From contig NW_006920410.1 of assembly GCF_000344685.1 (NCBI RefSeq), forward strand, positions 1,326,414 to 1,390,413: a stretch of DNA of 64,000 nt. Direction: 5' to 3'. The translations under genes and the position numbers were made by a program. The notes beneath the pieces were generated by a model, which had not been told where the DNA came from, did no database searches, and worked only from the letters and a program-made list of their open reading frames with translations. Position 1 is the stretch's first letter. Each line of letters starts with the position of its first letter. This stretch comes from Gloeophyllum trabeum ATCC 11539. Lineage: Eukaryota; Basidiomycota; Agaricomycetes; Gloeophyllales; Gloeophyllaceae. Positions 31,480 through 42,350 of this stretch are shown here, piece after piece.

Positions 31480-32708
31480 ATGTCTTCGTCTCTCCGCAAT
31501 TCTCTGCATCGGCGACAGCATAAGGAACGTTCGCAGCTCGCACACCGGACACGGTTAGGTTTTCTAGAGAAGCACAAGGACTATGTACTCCGTGCACGAG
31601 ACTACCACTCGAAGCAAGACCGGCTGCAGCGCCTGCGGCAGAAGGCAGCGGAGAGGAATAAAGATGAGTTCTACTGGGGCATGATCAGGGGGAAGACCCA
31701 GGTGTGTATGGCTGGTTGAGGTGAAAATGAAAGTGGGCTAAAGCTCATCAAGCTTTTCTGCGGCTGAATAGGGAGGCGTGCATGTACAAGATAGAGGAAA
31801 TGTCGCTCTTCCGGTGGATATTGTGAAGGTGCTGAAGACCCAAGATGAGAACTATATACGCACCATGCGTACTGCCGGTTTGAAGGTGTGTCGCACATCT
31901 CTTCAATTGCGTGTCGGCAAGCTAATTGACTGATACACAGAAAATTGACAAACTAAGGAATCAGCTGAGCGTCTTGGCTGACCTCGTCAAGCCCGGTCAC
32001 CCAGGAGGCCAGCTGAACGACGACGATGAGCTGGACGAGGACGAAGTCAATATCCTCGTTGAGGCCGGTATAATCCCTCCTTCGAAGATGTCCCGGAAAG
32101 ACAAGGCCTCTTCGAACCATGTAGTTTTCGTGGACAGTCAGGAGGAAGGTTAGTCCTTCAAAAGGCTCTCCTGCATGATAATCAAACGCGCTATGTAGCC
32201 CAGCGGTACAGTGATGGCAAACGCAGTACAAACGATGACCACAGCCAGGGACAACCGCAGCATACTGGGGCGGATGATCTTGGATGGAAACCCGCTGAGA
32301 AGTCGAAAAAGAGACGGAAACGCACGTCTCAAACCGAGACCGAAGATGCCGAGATGACGGATGTTGGTAAGGAGTTGGACGCAGAAGCCAGGGTAAGTCA
32401 CACAGACTCTTGAGTACGGATCTGCTTACCCAAGTACCTCCCTGCAGGAGTACCGCTCGAGGCTATTGAAAGAACTATCGGCACGCTTGTCCCGAGACCG
32501 AATGCTGCGGTATGCCGAGAGGGAGTTGGAAATGCAGAGACTACTGATGGCTAAGGGGGGTGCGAGAAAAATCAGGGGTTTGGAGAAGGTCGAAGGCGAT
32601 GACCGGGATGAAAGCGAGGATGACGAACCAAAGCGAGGCAGGAAACCCGTCGACGAGAAGGCGTACAAGCCGCGGGTGTACAAGTGGCGACTGGAGAGGA
32701 AACGGTAG
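31480..32708 (+). CDS. UTP11: U3 snoRNP component UTP11
   Basis: Small-subunit processome protein needed for 18S rRNA maturation in the nucleolus. Five exons: 31480-31701, 31772-31885, 31941-32148, 32199-32392 and 32448-32708; 999 nt, 332 residues. The N terminus is diagnostic: [40 protein letters not shown], then [16 protein letters not shown]. The middle has [20 protein letters not shown], the acidic insert is longer than in yeast, and the C-terminal part is a basic coiled-coil helix ending [10 protein letters not shown]. All junctions are in frame. Confidence 0.95.
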
Positions 32709-32960
32709 CATTTCCGTCCATCATGCACCTTTGGTCTAATAATGTGCCGTATCTTATGACCGGCTGCGCATGTTGCTGCTCATCGGCTGACAAGTCGTCG
32801 AGAGCATGGCACTGGAGCTCTACATGTAGCTGCAGCTTGAGGAACAATCAAGGATTGACGTAGTTGTGTACGGTGACTGTATTTAGCTATCGCTCTCAGC
32901 ACTGCCGCCGCACTCCGGCACTATCTCTGTCTGTGTCTGCTCTCTCTACTCTTGTCTACC
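32709..32960. other. Intergenic
   Basis: 252 bp between UTP11 and LSB5 on the same strand; a CT-rich run (TCTCTCTACTCTTG) precedes the LSB5 ATG. No other feature. Confidence 0.35.
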
Positions 32961-35003
32961 ATGGCTACCATTAGCATAGCGAAGGCTGCTTATTCTTTTT
33001 TGAATCATGAAAAGCCTCATGTCAGTGGTGTTACTTGCGCAAAGCTACTGTAATCTCACGCGGGGACCAAGTCTTCTGTTACAGATTGGGTCGAGATCTT
33101 GACTGCAAGCACTGTCGAGGACGAGGCTTACGACGGGTATGTGTCTTGAACACGCTGTTGAATAGGCTCAGTTAATTTGGATTACAGGATCCCAGAATTA
33201 GTGGATGTAATCAATCTGCAACCCACAGGGTATGTGGCGGCGCCGGCACTTGCGAAGGGTTGCCGTTGAGATCGTTTCTCTAGCCCTGCGGAGGCATCCA
33301 GAGCTATCAGGAAGAAATTGAAGCATGGAAACTCCCATCAGCAGTATCGAGCCCTAGTTGTGAGTATCTCGCCTCATGGCGTACGCTTGGACTCACCCTA
33401 GGCACGGTTTCATCGGTCCCGTAGATCTTGAAAGCACTTGTAGAGAATGGAGGACATAAGTTCCAAAGTGATCACCTTCTATTCTCTCCCTCTCTGAATC
33501 CCACTCACTTGTCGATCAGCCACTTTTGCCGATTCACAACTTACGGATGCTATCAAGAATCTGGCTTCAGACCCTTCCACTGACCCAAAAGTGAAGAAGA
33601 AGCTACTGTCGGTCCTTGCATCTTGGAAGAACCAGTTCCAGGGCGACCCATCGATGGCGTTCGTCGCAAACCTCTACAGTCAGTGCCGCCCACGGACGAG
33701 TAGGACGGTCGATCCCAGCAGCCTCTGGGCACAGGACACTGAAAGCCAGAGGGCTTCTTTGGAATACGAACGCAGGAAGCGGGAGGAGAAGGAAAAGAAG
33801 GAGGAGGCGAAGCGAAAGGCGAAGGAGGAGAAGGAAAGGGAGAAGATGAAGCGAGAGGAGGAATTGAGGAAGGCGAAGACGCGTGTAAGACGCAAGCCGT
33901 TCGACTTCGAGAAGGTGCGTAGATTGCAAGCGGTTAGCCATCCGATAGGAATTCACAGTCTGTCCAGGAAAAACCGGAGATATTAACCACGATTGCCAAT
34001 GCGTCTCAAGCCTCGAGCAATCTAGTGAATGCTATAACAGTGAGCATTTCACAATTTGTTCTCAAATCACCGTCGATAACAGACATCTTGCAGCTTGTAA
34101 ACACGGAACATGACAGTCTGCAAACGAATGAACAGGTTCAAGATCGCCTGATGAAAGCCAAGCAAGTACGGAAACAACTCGTCCGATATATTCAGGTAGG
34201 CTGGCTCTCGTACTTTCCACCCAGGTGCTCTGACCTGGATGCGCGTCTAGTTGGTTGAGAACGAGGAACTCATCGGTACTCTGATTGAAACGAATGACCG
34301 GCTGGTTCAAGCCCTCGAAATGTATAACACCGTATGTCAATCTCTGCTGATATCTAGCTGTCCTTGCTAATATGCGCTACAGTTATCACGACCGACCGTC
34401 ACGGAGGACGATGTATCAGCCGTGCAAGCTCGACTGGAAGCAGCCAAGATCACGGACGGCGACCAGGCACACTTGCAAAGCAGACAGAGAGCTGCCGTTG
34501 CCCGTGCTGCGCAGGCCAGCAGCGCTCGGGGAAAAGAAAGAGCACCGCAGCTGGGGTCAGGCACGCATCCTGATCTACAGGATCTCAGCTTTGGGTCGTT
34601 AGGGCCAGAGCAGAAGTAGGCTTCATATACGATCATAACGCCTGGTGATATATATCTGACACTACTTGGTAATAGCAATCTCCCTCCTCCCTTACGGCCG
34701 TCAGCACCGCGAAGTGCGGATTCTGATGACGAAGACATCACGTATCGCCGGGGCTCGCTCTCTGACTTTAGTGACTACCAGTCATCTGACGAGGAGACAC
34801 ATAAGCGGCAAACCTCCGCGCCCGGGCCCTCGACAGTGCGGTCATATTCCGTGGATAACAACACTGCAGGAGAGGCGAAGAGCAGTCTCCTCCACGACGA
34901 TGATGTTGAGGACCCTTTCGCCGATCCCTTCAAGGATCCTGAACCGGAGATGTCAGGCGTCGGTACCCCTGGTATTGCGGAGAAGAAGGGAATGCAATGG
35001 TGA
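32961..35003 (+). CDS. LSB5: LSB5-like VHS and GAT domain adaptor
   Basis: Ubiquitin- and actin-linked adaptor in endocytosis and endosomal sorting. Eleven exons: 32961-33020, 33072-33136, 33188-33229, 33284-33359, 33425-33467, 33520-33914, 33959-34039, 34094-34195, 34251-34331, 34383-34615 and 34676-35003; 1506 nt, 501 residues. The VHS domain includes SSVTDWVEILTASTVEDEAY, IPELVDVINLQPTG and RALVILKALVENGGHKFQ. A long Lys/Glu/Arg-rich helix (about 190-230) precedes the GAT domain (NLVNAI|LVNTEHDSL, QVRKQLVRYIQLVENEELIG, LIETNDRLVQALEMY). The acidic C terminus ends DPFADPFKDPEPE with NPF-like DPF motifs that could bind EH or clathrin-adaptor domains. High exon number is normal for this gene. 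Confidence 0.9.
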
Positions 35004-35432
35004 AGTCCTAGTAATGTGGGGAGAGCTGTGGAAGATTCACAGTCTATAGTATACTTGTTGGGGGAGTGTAAGGTAGTTTCTGTACCCATGGACCGGTCTA
35101 GTTGAATTCTGCTTCATGTAGCTTCTACGGCGTCTCTCCATGTATACATTAGAGCATATTCGCTGTGGTAATTACCACAGCATGGGGCCAATGGGGTCGC
35201 TTAAATCCATCAAAATTCCCTTACTTGGGAGCTCCACCCGTAGTAATTACCACACCGAATATGCTCTATTGTATCGTTCTAAACATATAGTCGTCGGGTT
35301 ACAGATAAAGCGCAGAGCATTGCGTCACAGCCTTGTTTCGCATGTTCGGATCATCTCGTTTTCACTACATCCCAGACAACAGTGCCCTCTGGCCCAACTC
35401 CGGCGTACCACACTTTCAACCATTTCGCCGCT
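35004..35432. other. Intergenic with a MITE
   Basis: About 430 bp between LSB5 and the nuclease-fold gene. It holds a 115-bp MITE (35152-35266); the rest must contain the promoter of the next gene. No other feature seen. Confidence 0.4.
35152..35266. mobile_element. 115-bp TA-flanked MITE
   Basis: Inverted ends GAGCATATTCG (35152-35162) and CGAATATGCTC (35256-35266), flanked by TA on both sides (35150-35151, 35267-35268). The inverted similarity continues inward through (C/G)TGTGGTAATTAC, about 25 bp in all with one or two mismatches. The inner part of each arm, GTGGTAATTACCAC, is itself palindromic on the left. No coding capacity. The TA target fits a Tc1/mariner-derived MITE, but its TIR differs from the 28.3-kb element. 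Confidence 0.8.
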
Positions 35433-36512
35433 ATGTCAAAGCGCTCTCAAGTGACACAGGAATCAGGCGACGAAACATTTCAACCAGCCAAGAAAGTGCG
35501 ACGTTCAAGTGCGGATGTCCCGACGGATGTTAGAAGCTCTACGCCTAGCTCCTCGGAGCTGAGGAGTCCCTTCCTGGTTGACGCGCCATCGCAAGTCGTA
35601 ACAGTAATCTCCTGGAACGTCGAAACCTCTGCACCTTTCTTAGACTTGCACCCTCGTAAACTCGTGTCCTACGGGGTCACCTCATCAAAGCAACAGAAGC
35701 CAAACGTCCTGCGACAGTTGATAACGCGGCATAACTTCCCAGATTTTGTCTGCCTGCAAGAAGTCCGTGGCAGGCACGGCGACAGTCAGTGGATAGCAGC
35801 GTTAGCTGCTGCAGCCAATGGTTCCGAAGGACCAAAATACACGGCTTACACGTCCCTCAATCGCGCCACAAGGGGACAGCGCCATTTCGGCGTGGTTACG
35901 TACGCCAAAAATCCATCCCAGATTGCCGTAGCTCGAGAGGTAGAGTGGGACGTGGAAGGAAGGGTCATGATCCTGGAGATGCACAGTGGCTGGGCCCTTG
36001 TTAACGTATATGCTCTCAATGGCAGTGAGTATGCCTGGGTGGACCAACGCACACCGCAGAAGGCGACAAGCAAGACGCGTAATCAGCGAAAACGCGAGTT
36101 CAACAAGCTTCTCCTGGAAGAGGTCAAGAAGATGCGAGCACGGGGACTACGAGTCATCCTCATAGGAGATTTTAACATTTCACTCACGAAGCGCGACTGC
36201 ATTCCGAGACTCCGTACTGAATATCCGCACGCCCTCGCGCGGAAAGAATTCAACGAGCAATTTATACCTCAAGCTGCAGTTGTCGACATCTTCCGCGAGC
36301 GCCACGGGGACAAGAACGAGTTCAGCTGGTTTGCCAAGGGGAAGCCACGAGGGACAGATTGCGCCAGAGTGGACTATGCCTTGGTCGATCGCCGACTCAT
36401 AGGCAACGTCGTAGAAAGCGCATACCTAGAGGACCCCCAGGAGCGTGCGCATAGCGACCACGCGCCCGTCCTTCTCAGACTGCGAGACATGGACAGAATA
36501 AAGCAAGAGTGA
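35433..36512 (+). CDS. Endonuclease/exonuclease/phosphatase-fold enzyme (ExoIII/AP endonuclease-like)
   Basis: Mg2+-dependent phosphodiesterase of the exonuclease III fold; an AP endonuclease or similar DNA repair enzyme is most likely. Single exon, 359 residues from ATG 35433 (MSKRSQVTQESGDE; the in-frame ATG at 35382 adds 17). Core motifs in order: ISWNVE (Asn), VCLQEVR (metal-binding Glu), ALVNVYALNG, VILIGDFNIS (D-x-N), RVDYALVDRRL and HSDHAPVLL (catalytic Asp-His). The N-terminal 45 residues are basic and Ser-rich with PAKKVRRSS, a possible nuclear signal. It is the only intron-free multi-motif enzyme here. Its exact substrate is inferred. Confidence 0.85.
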   Translation: MSKRSQVTQESGDETFQPAKKVRRSSADVPTDVRSSTPSSSELRSPFLVDAPSQVVTVISWNVETSAPFLDLHPRKLVSYGVTSSKQQKPNVLRQLITRHNFPDFVCLQEVRGRHGDSQWIAALAAAANGSEGPKYTAYTSLNRATRGQRHFGVVTYAKNPSQIAVAREVEWDVEGRVMILEMHSGWALVNVYALNGSEYAWVDQRTPQKATSKTRNQRKREFNKLLLEEVKKMRARGLRVILIGDFNISLTKRDCIPRLRTEYPHALARKEFNEQFIPQAAVVDIFRERHGDKNEFSWFAKGKPRGTDCARVDYALVDRRLIGNVVESAYLEDPQERAHSDHAPVLLRLRDMDRIKQE

Positions 36513-36565
36513 TATATCACAGATGACAGTTGTCACCGACCACACGAGATCGTCTATGGCTCGGT

Positions 36566-38197
36566 TTACACCCAGCGGATGATATCCCGTTCACTATTAA
36601 TAGCCCCTACCCAGAAAGGCTGAAGCGCCTTTGGAAGATTTAACCCCACGACGTTCCCCACTTTGTCAAAACGCGCGCCATTTTCTAGGAGAGCGACGAT
36701 GAGCCGGGGTACGGCTGCGGCAGTGCCGTTGAGAGTATGGGCAAACGGAAGCGTCTTTGGTCCTGCGGGAGAAGAGGATTTGGGCTCTGATGACGAGCAT
36801 AACGATTCCGGGCGATATCGGATGTGAAGGCGCCGAGACTGGTAGTCCGTGCAGTTCGAGGTGGAAGAAATCTCTCCCCAAGAACCACGACCTGGCATCC
36901 AAGCCTCCATATCATATTTGCGATAGGCACTTGCACCCAGTTCCTCTGTAGGCATGTCAAGCACCCTGGATTTACCGGGGTTTAAACACTGAATCCATCA
37001 ATACCATGATAATTGTAGTTCACCTGAATGTCAGTCCAAGTCCTTCGAAGATTTGGGTCTGCAGCTGTTTCATTTCGTCCATCATTTGCTCGCTCTGTTC
37101 CTGCGTAGTCACGACGAATAGCTCTAGTTTCGTGAACTGGTGGACTCGGTATAAACCCCTGGTGTCTGCCCCTCGAGCACCTGCTTCGGCTCGGAAGGCT
37201 TTGCCGAGGCCTACGACCTTGGCCGGTAGCTCGCGAGAGTTTAGCACTTTGTTAGCGAACATACCGGCCAACGGGATTTCAGCGGTACCCGCAAGAACAA
37301 GTTCTGGATGGTGGCCCTCCTGCTCGGCCCCGGGGTGCTGAGTAATATGATACATTTGTGAGGTTGGAGAGCTCGATTGCGGGTCCCGCGGGGTAAACCC
37401 GCACCTGCGTGCGATGTCTAGACTGACAACGTCGGGAGTAGTGACCGGAGTAAACCCGTGTGCAATAGCCATAGACATCGCGTAATTCGTTATGGCCATC
37501 TCGAGTAATGCTGCTTCATTGAGTAGATAATACCAGGAGGACCCTGTAACCGTCGCCGCAGCCTCGAGATCAAAGAGGCCGAGACACCGGGCGATGCTCA
37601 CATGGTCCCTGGACGAAGATGCAGGTATCGGTTCTGGACCATGAATGGACAAGACAGAAGCGGCGTCTTCAGGTCCAATAGGCGACGATGGGTGCGTATC
37701 ATTCGGAACCGCGAGTGCTAGTGCAAGCAATCGGTCTTCAGTTGCAGTCAGTTCTTCCTCCAAGTGCACGATTTCTGACTTCAGAAATTTGGCGTCCTCC
37801 AGGGCTGCTTTCTTAGCTTCCGGGTCTCCGGAGCTAGCGCGTATGTGGTCTCCAATTGTGGACTGTGCATGGCGTTTCGCATTTAGAGCAGTTGCGATTG
37901 CTTTCTGATCAGCATAGAGACGCGCGATAGACTGCAGGGCCCCATTAGGAAGTGGTGCCTTTCGATTGAAGGCGTTATGAGACTTGAAACTAATGTCTTC
38001 GACGAGACCGCGATAGTCCAGTCTGGGTTTAGGTAGCCTAGAGGTGCCCTTCTCAGGTTGCGTTGAATAATTTTTGCTTCTGGAATCTGAGGTGTATCAG
38101 AAAACGCACAGTTTGACGATAAAGATGAACACAGACAAAATTCGTACAGTCGTCGGACGACATGCCTTTGAGTCCTACATGACAGCATGCCAGACAT
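36566..38197 (-). CDS. DIA4: Seryl-tRNA synthetase, mitochondrial type
   Basis: Class II aminoacyl-tRNA synthetase charging mitochondrial tRNA-Ser. Three exons: 38148-38197, 37024-38037 and 36566-36965; 1464 nt, 487 residues. The start [17 protein letters not shown] is a basic, Arg-rich presequence. Then come [20 protein letters not shown] and a coiled-coil arm ([36 protein letters not shown]). Catalytic core: [33 protein letters not shown] (motif 2 region, T-A-E-I-P), [20 protein letters not shown] and ...FTKLELF, and a C-terminal motif 3 area ([18 protein letters not shown]). The first intron was placed by frame and gives a smooth RRL|LPKP join. Its start is 137 bp from the RFC4 start, on the opposite strand. 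Confidence 0.9.
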
Positions 38198-38334
38198 TTG
38201 GATGCTCGGGCTGCGCGTGACAGCAAATCGCGTAGAGTCACAGAAGAGTCACGCGTTTATGGCTTGCAATCGGCGCGTCCAACCACATTGCAATCACATC
38301 CTCCACCGACCTTCGGGCTCGTCATATATCATTC
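38198..38334. promoter_or_regulatory. 137-bp shared divergent promoter (SerRS / RFC4)
   Basis: The start codons of the two genes are only 137 bp apart and point away from each other, so both promoters overlap. It contains the MluI cell-cycle box ACGCGT at 38251-38256 and CGCG-rich strings nearby (TCGCGTAG at 38228-38235, CGGCGCGTCC at 38271). No TATA box is obvious. Confidence 0.6.
38251..38256. promoter_or_regulatory. MCB box (ACGCGT) upstream of RFC4
   Basis: ACGCGT is the core site of MBF (Mbp1/Swi6, Cdc10-type factors) that drives replication genes at G1/S in fungi. It lies 79 bp from the RFC4 ATG; function is inferred from the motif and the neighbour. Confidence 0.5.
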
Positions 38335-39743
38335 ATGACTTTATCGGTCAAGGGGAAAGAGAAAGCCAACGGCGCCGCTGATACCTACGAACTTCCCTGG
38401 GTAGAGAAGTACAGACCACATGTCCTCGACGACATCGTAGGGAACACAGAGACCATCGAGCGCCTGAAGGTCATCGCGCGCGACGGGAATTGTCCGCATA
38501 TCATCATATCGGTATGCTCTGTACTCTGCAAGCACGTCTGACAGGGACTTATAGGATGGGTGTTAGGGCATGCCTGGGATCGGAAAGACCACAAGTATAC
38601 ACTGCCTGGCACATCAGTTACTCGGTGACGCTTATAAGGAGGGGGTACTGGAGTTGAATGCGTCAGATGAGAGGTATTATCATCCTCTCGACAGTTTGTT
38701 GAACTGTGAATGATCGGCTCCGTTAGAGGTATTGATGTGGTTCGGAACAAGATCAAAACGTTTGCACAGAAGAAGGTCACACTACCTCCGGGACGGCACA
38801 AAATCATCATACTGGACGAGGCAGACAGGTGGGGCATTCAGGCAGCTACAACGCACGATAGATGCCATTAACGCGCGTCGACAAACAGTATGACAGCAGG
38901 AGCCCAGCAAGCACTACGTCGAACCATGGAGATCTTCTCGAATACAACACGCTTTTGCTTGGCATGCAACATGTCCAATAAGATCATCGAGCCCATACAA
39001 AGTCGATGCGCTATCTTGAGGTATGCCAAGCTGCGAGACGCGGAAATTTTAAAGCGGCTGTTAGAGATATGTGAGGCGGAGAAGGTGAGCCCAGCTATGT
39101 GGACAGCATTGGGCTATAACTGACGAGTCCTTGGAGGTCCAATATAACGACGATGGCCTAACAGCATTGATATTCACGTCAGAAGGAGACATGCGGCAGG
39201 CCATCAACAATCTTCAGTCGACTTGGTCAGGGTTCGGATTTGTATCGGGGGACAACGTCTTCAAAGTGTGCGACCAGCCCCATCCCATCACTGTCCAAGC
39301 TATTATTCGTGCATGCACAAAAGGGGATATCAATGACGCTATGGACAAGCTGTCTGAGTTGTGGGCTCAAGGTTACAGCGCTGTTGATATCGTTGTCACG
39401 ATATTCCGAGTGGTTAAGACGTCAGACGAGTGAGTGCAATCCTCTGACCGGCGCTTCACAGTACTCTGAACTATTCGACAGATTGCCAGAGTATACCAAA
39501 CTCGAGTTTATTAAGGTGCGTTGGCATCTTAGCAATCTATAATTCTGTTTTTATAACTTCTGTGTACAGGAGATTGGGTTCACGCATATGCGCATCCTAG
39601 AAGGGGTGGGTACCTTGATACAACTCGGGGGTCTTATGGCACGCCTGTGTAAGATGGTGAGTCCTGTATTAAGACGATATGATCCTACTTGCCTAAACGT
39701 GGTGATTGGTAGAACATGAAGCCTGAACTCCTGCGAATATGAT
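38335..39743 (+). CDS. RFC4: Replication factor C subunit (yeast Rfc4 / human RFC2 type)
   Basis: AAA+ clamp-loader subunit that loads PCNA at primer ends. Eight exons: 38335-38511, 38567-38673, 38727-38828, 38889-39084, 39137-39429, 39482-39515, 39570-39656 and 39714-39743; 1026 nt, 341 residues. RFC boxes in order: [17 protein letters not shown] (box II), [10 protein letters not shown] (Walker A), [37 protein letters not shown] (Walker B and after), [20 protein letters not shown] (SRC arginine finger), [14 protein letters not shown] (sensor 2). The C terminus ends [11 protein letters not shown]. The upstream MCB box suggests G1/S expression. Confidence 0.95.
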
Positions 39744-40085
39744 ACATATTGTGTAACATCTCACCTCCATGCGATTCTCATAATATAGGCTATAACTTTG
39801 AAAGTCTGAAGCTATGCCGACTACAGAACAAATATCTTGTCTTAAAAGAAGTGCTGACAGCAGACAATATCTCGAGCGACCAAGCAAGCGCGGAGTCTTC
39901 GGCTGCTACCCCTCCTTGGAACTATACTGGTGTATCAGACTCTTCCTTAAGCACCTCTTCCGGTTCATCGCCAGGTCCAGGCAGCTCCCAACCAGTCTCC
40001 TCCGCCTCGTAACGAGAATGACTGTATATGCAGTGTTCGATCTGTGAGGTAAACGACATCATCATGACCATGCCGTCCAAAAGTT
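39744..40085. other. Intergenic, convergent
   Basis: About 340 bp between convergent 3' ends of RFC4 and the F-box gene. No recognisable feature; both transcripts must end here. Confidence 0.35.
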
Positions 40086-42123
40086 TCATAAGGGACTGAC
40101 CGCGTCGAGGAAAGACATGGTATTCTTACGTCTGCGAGGCCGACACAAGGTACAAACCAATTTCACGCGGTGATCCAAATCCTGAGCTCGAGACAATGTC
40201 GTCGCCATTGGGTTCAAGCCGCATACTTGGAACACTTTCTCTATTTTGTCAGCCCAAGGGCACCATTCCAAGCGCTGGCAAGACCAAGGGTATTCTCCCG
40301 CGGCAACACGAGCTGCGTCATCGTATACTGGCTCGACGAGGACGTCTCGTTCTGATTCAGAATTTTCATTTTCAGGCCAACGCCAACAGCAAGAGTGTTC
40401 CAGGGCCGCAGGGTAAAGGACGACGACGTTGCATTTTGTGCATTTGAAGTACGCAACTGCCAGCTTAAGCGGGTCTTGGTCTTCATTCAGAGGAAGTGCC
40501 ATCTGCCTTCTGGCATGTGCTCGTAATTGGTTTGTTGCGATGGTCCGCCAGTCCTCTGCTAAAATAGGATATGTTTTGAACAGCTGATCCAGCGCACGTT
40601 GGTCTACGTTCTTGTCCCGCGGGATATCGAGCAGAGCACGGACTTGAGGAAGCAGGCAGAAGTCGACGAAGTGCGGCCTGATACCATCGTGCTTTCGTCT
40701 CTGGTCATCTGCAGCGGTCCGAACTACTTCGAAACGATGAATGAGCGTATGTTTATACTGGACAAGTAGGCGACGGGTTCGATAATCCTGCATGAATTGG
40801 AATATTCCCGATTTTATACTGTCCCAGCCTAGCGATGCACATGCATAAGCTTGTAGAGGGAGACTTGGGGCGAGAAACGGCACCTTCGTGGGTTAACTCC
40901 TCGGTAGAGTCCACCAGGGGATGACGAGAAAACAGTTGCCAGTCTTTCCGGTGAGGCGAAGTCGTTAGAACATCGATATCTTCCTCAAATTCCCCTTGAC
41001 GCAGACGCTGACAGATACTAAGGCAAGTAAGTCACCGCAAATGACTGAAACAGGTGAATGGCAATTACTCGGCTCTTCTCTTATTTTTCGCTGTCCTGAT
41101 CTGTTGCTGGCGCCTTTTCTTCATTGCAGCAGTGTACTTTCGCAACATTGGAGCATACTGAATGTAGGTGCTTTAGCATTACTTGCGTTGGCCTAGTAGG
41201 TTAGAGACACACCTCAGTAATTTGCAGGGTAAGCTCTGCTTTCGTGAGCGCATACGCTTCCTTGAAGTCCTCGGACGGAGGATTGGCGGATTGATTGAAA
41301 ACCTCGTCGTGATGGATTAGATCTGGCAAATGGAACCAGTAGGTTGCCATCCCCCTTCTTTCGGGTCCTACATATCAGTAAATAACATACTGTAGGAGAC
41401 ATGGGGAGATTGAGAACTTGCCAGACGCGTGTGGTAGAACAAGGATGTCATTCAAATCGGGTTCATCAGAACGCTTCAGAACAACCCTAAGCTCCGGTAA
41501 GCGGCAGGAATCGATCTGACAATGGAAGGCCCTACATGGCTGCTCTGCAAGCTTTACAATAACGAACGTTGAATTCCCACAACACATCTGTCTGGGTTTC
41601 ATCATCCACGCCACAATTCTAATGTCAGAGAAACGAATGGCATCAGACAACACGAGAGTGTGCAGAATTAGAAGAATGTGTACATAGCAATGGGACTCGA
41701 ACATGAGGCTTGCATATTTAGGTTCACTTAAGTAAGGCGGACAGTTGGGAAGTGCCGGGGCATTGTGACGAGCCGTCCTCCAAGCCACTGCGGAGGAACG
41801 GCTCAGCAGCAAGTTCCTGAAGGACTTGTTTGACCTTGCCAAGCGCAGTAGGTCTTCCGGAGCGAGATGGCCGAAAATCTGCATCAATTTAGTCAAACTG
41901 CAATGACCGGCACCCCCACCACATACCTCGTAGAGCACATCAATTGGCAGTTCAGGCAGGCGGTCGAGCGAAGAAGTGAGCTCTCCATGGACAAGGTCAG
42001 CATGTTCAGCTTTCCCGGTCTCTTGTATTGCTGCTGATTTCCTTGGTTTCTTGCCCGGACGGGACGACGCTTCCTGGTTCGCCTCTATTCCCCGCTTACT
42101 TCGGGTCCTGCGAGCGCTAGGCA
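40086..42123 (-). CDS. F-box protein with Cys-rich region
   Basis: Probable SCF adaptor. ATG 42123 opens MPSARRTRSKRGIEAN (basic, nuclear-like). The F-box spans an intron: LDRLPELPIDVLYE | IFGHLAPEDLLRLARSNKSF. Then comes ESHCYNCGVDDETQTDVLWE with YCKACRAAM, a C-x2-C ... C-x2-C pair that could bind zinc. Further exons give TYWFHLPDLIHHDEVF and an Arg/Lys/Gln-rich helix (LRKYTAAMKKRRQQQIRTAK), and a long last exon with YFKCTKCNVVVLYPAALEHS (a possible zinc finger). The stop is at 40086. The junction near 40860-40890 is uncertain: canonical sites there imply a very short intron, or a weaker longer one. Substrate unknown. Confidence 0.75.
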
Positions 42124-42350
42124 TGTTGGCTTTGTCGTCGGCACACCAGTGAAAGAGAGTGAAGAAGACGTTGGCAGCCTGGATGAGGGATTCGGAAACG
42201 CCACAATGATCGCGAACTTCGCGACTACGTTGACTCGGACACGATAGGCGTGTTACGTAAGGCACTTTCCTCAGTCATCTCGTCCGAATCTTGGTGAAGC
42301 TCTGTCATGCTGTCATCCGAGCTGTATCCTTGCTTTGCACAATCGCCACA
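42124..42350. promoter_or_regulatory. Divergent promoter F-box gene / CFD1
   Basis: 227 bp between the two start codons. Contains the plus-strand upstream in-frame ATG at 42291. No TATA box or known motif stands out. Confidence 0.35.

Noticed and set aside
33603..33956. Hydrophobic Leu/Phe-rich minus-strand frame
   Set aside because: Complement of the Lys/Glu-rich helix of LSB5; a typical antisense shadow.
40850..40890. 34-nt intron in the second F-box gene
   Set aside because: Possible by frame, but longer alternatives with weaker donors exist, so I do not claim it as an ultrashort intron.
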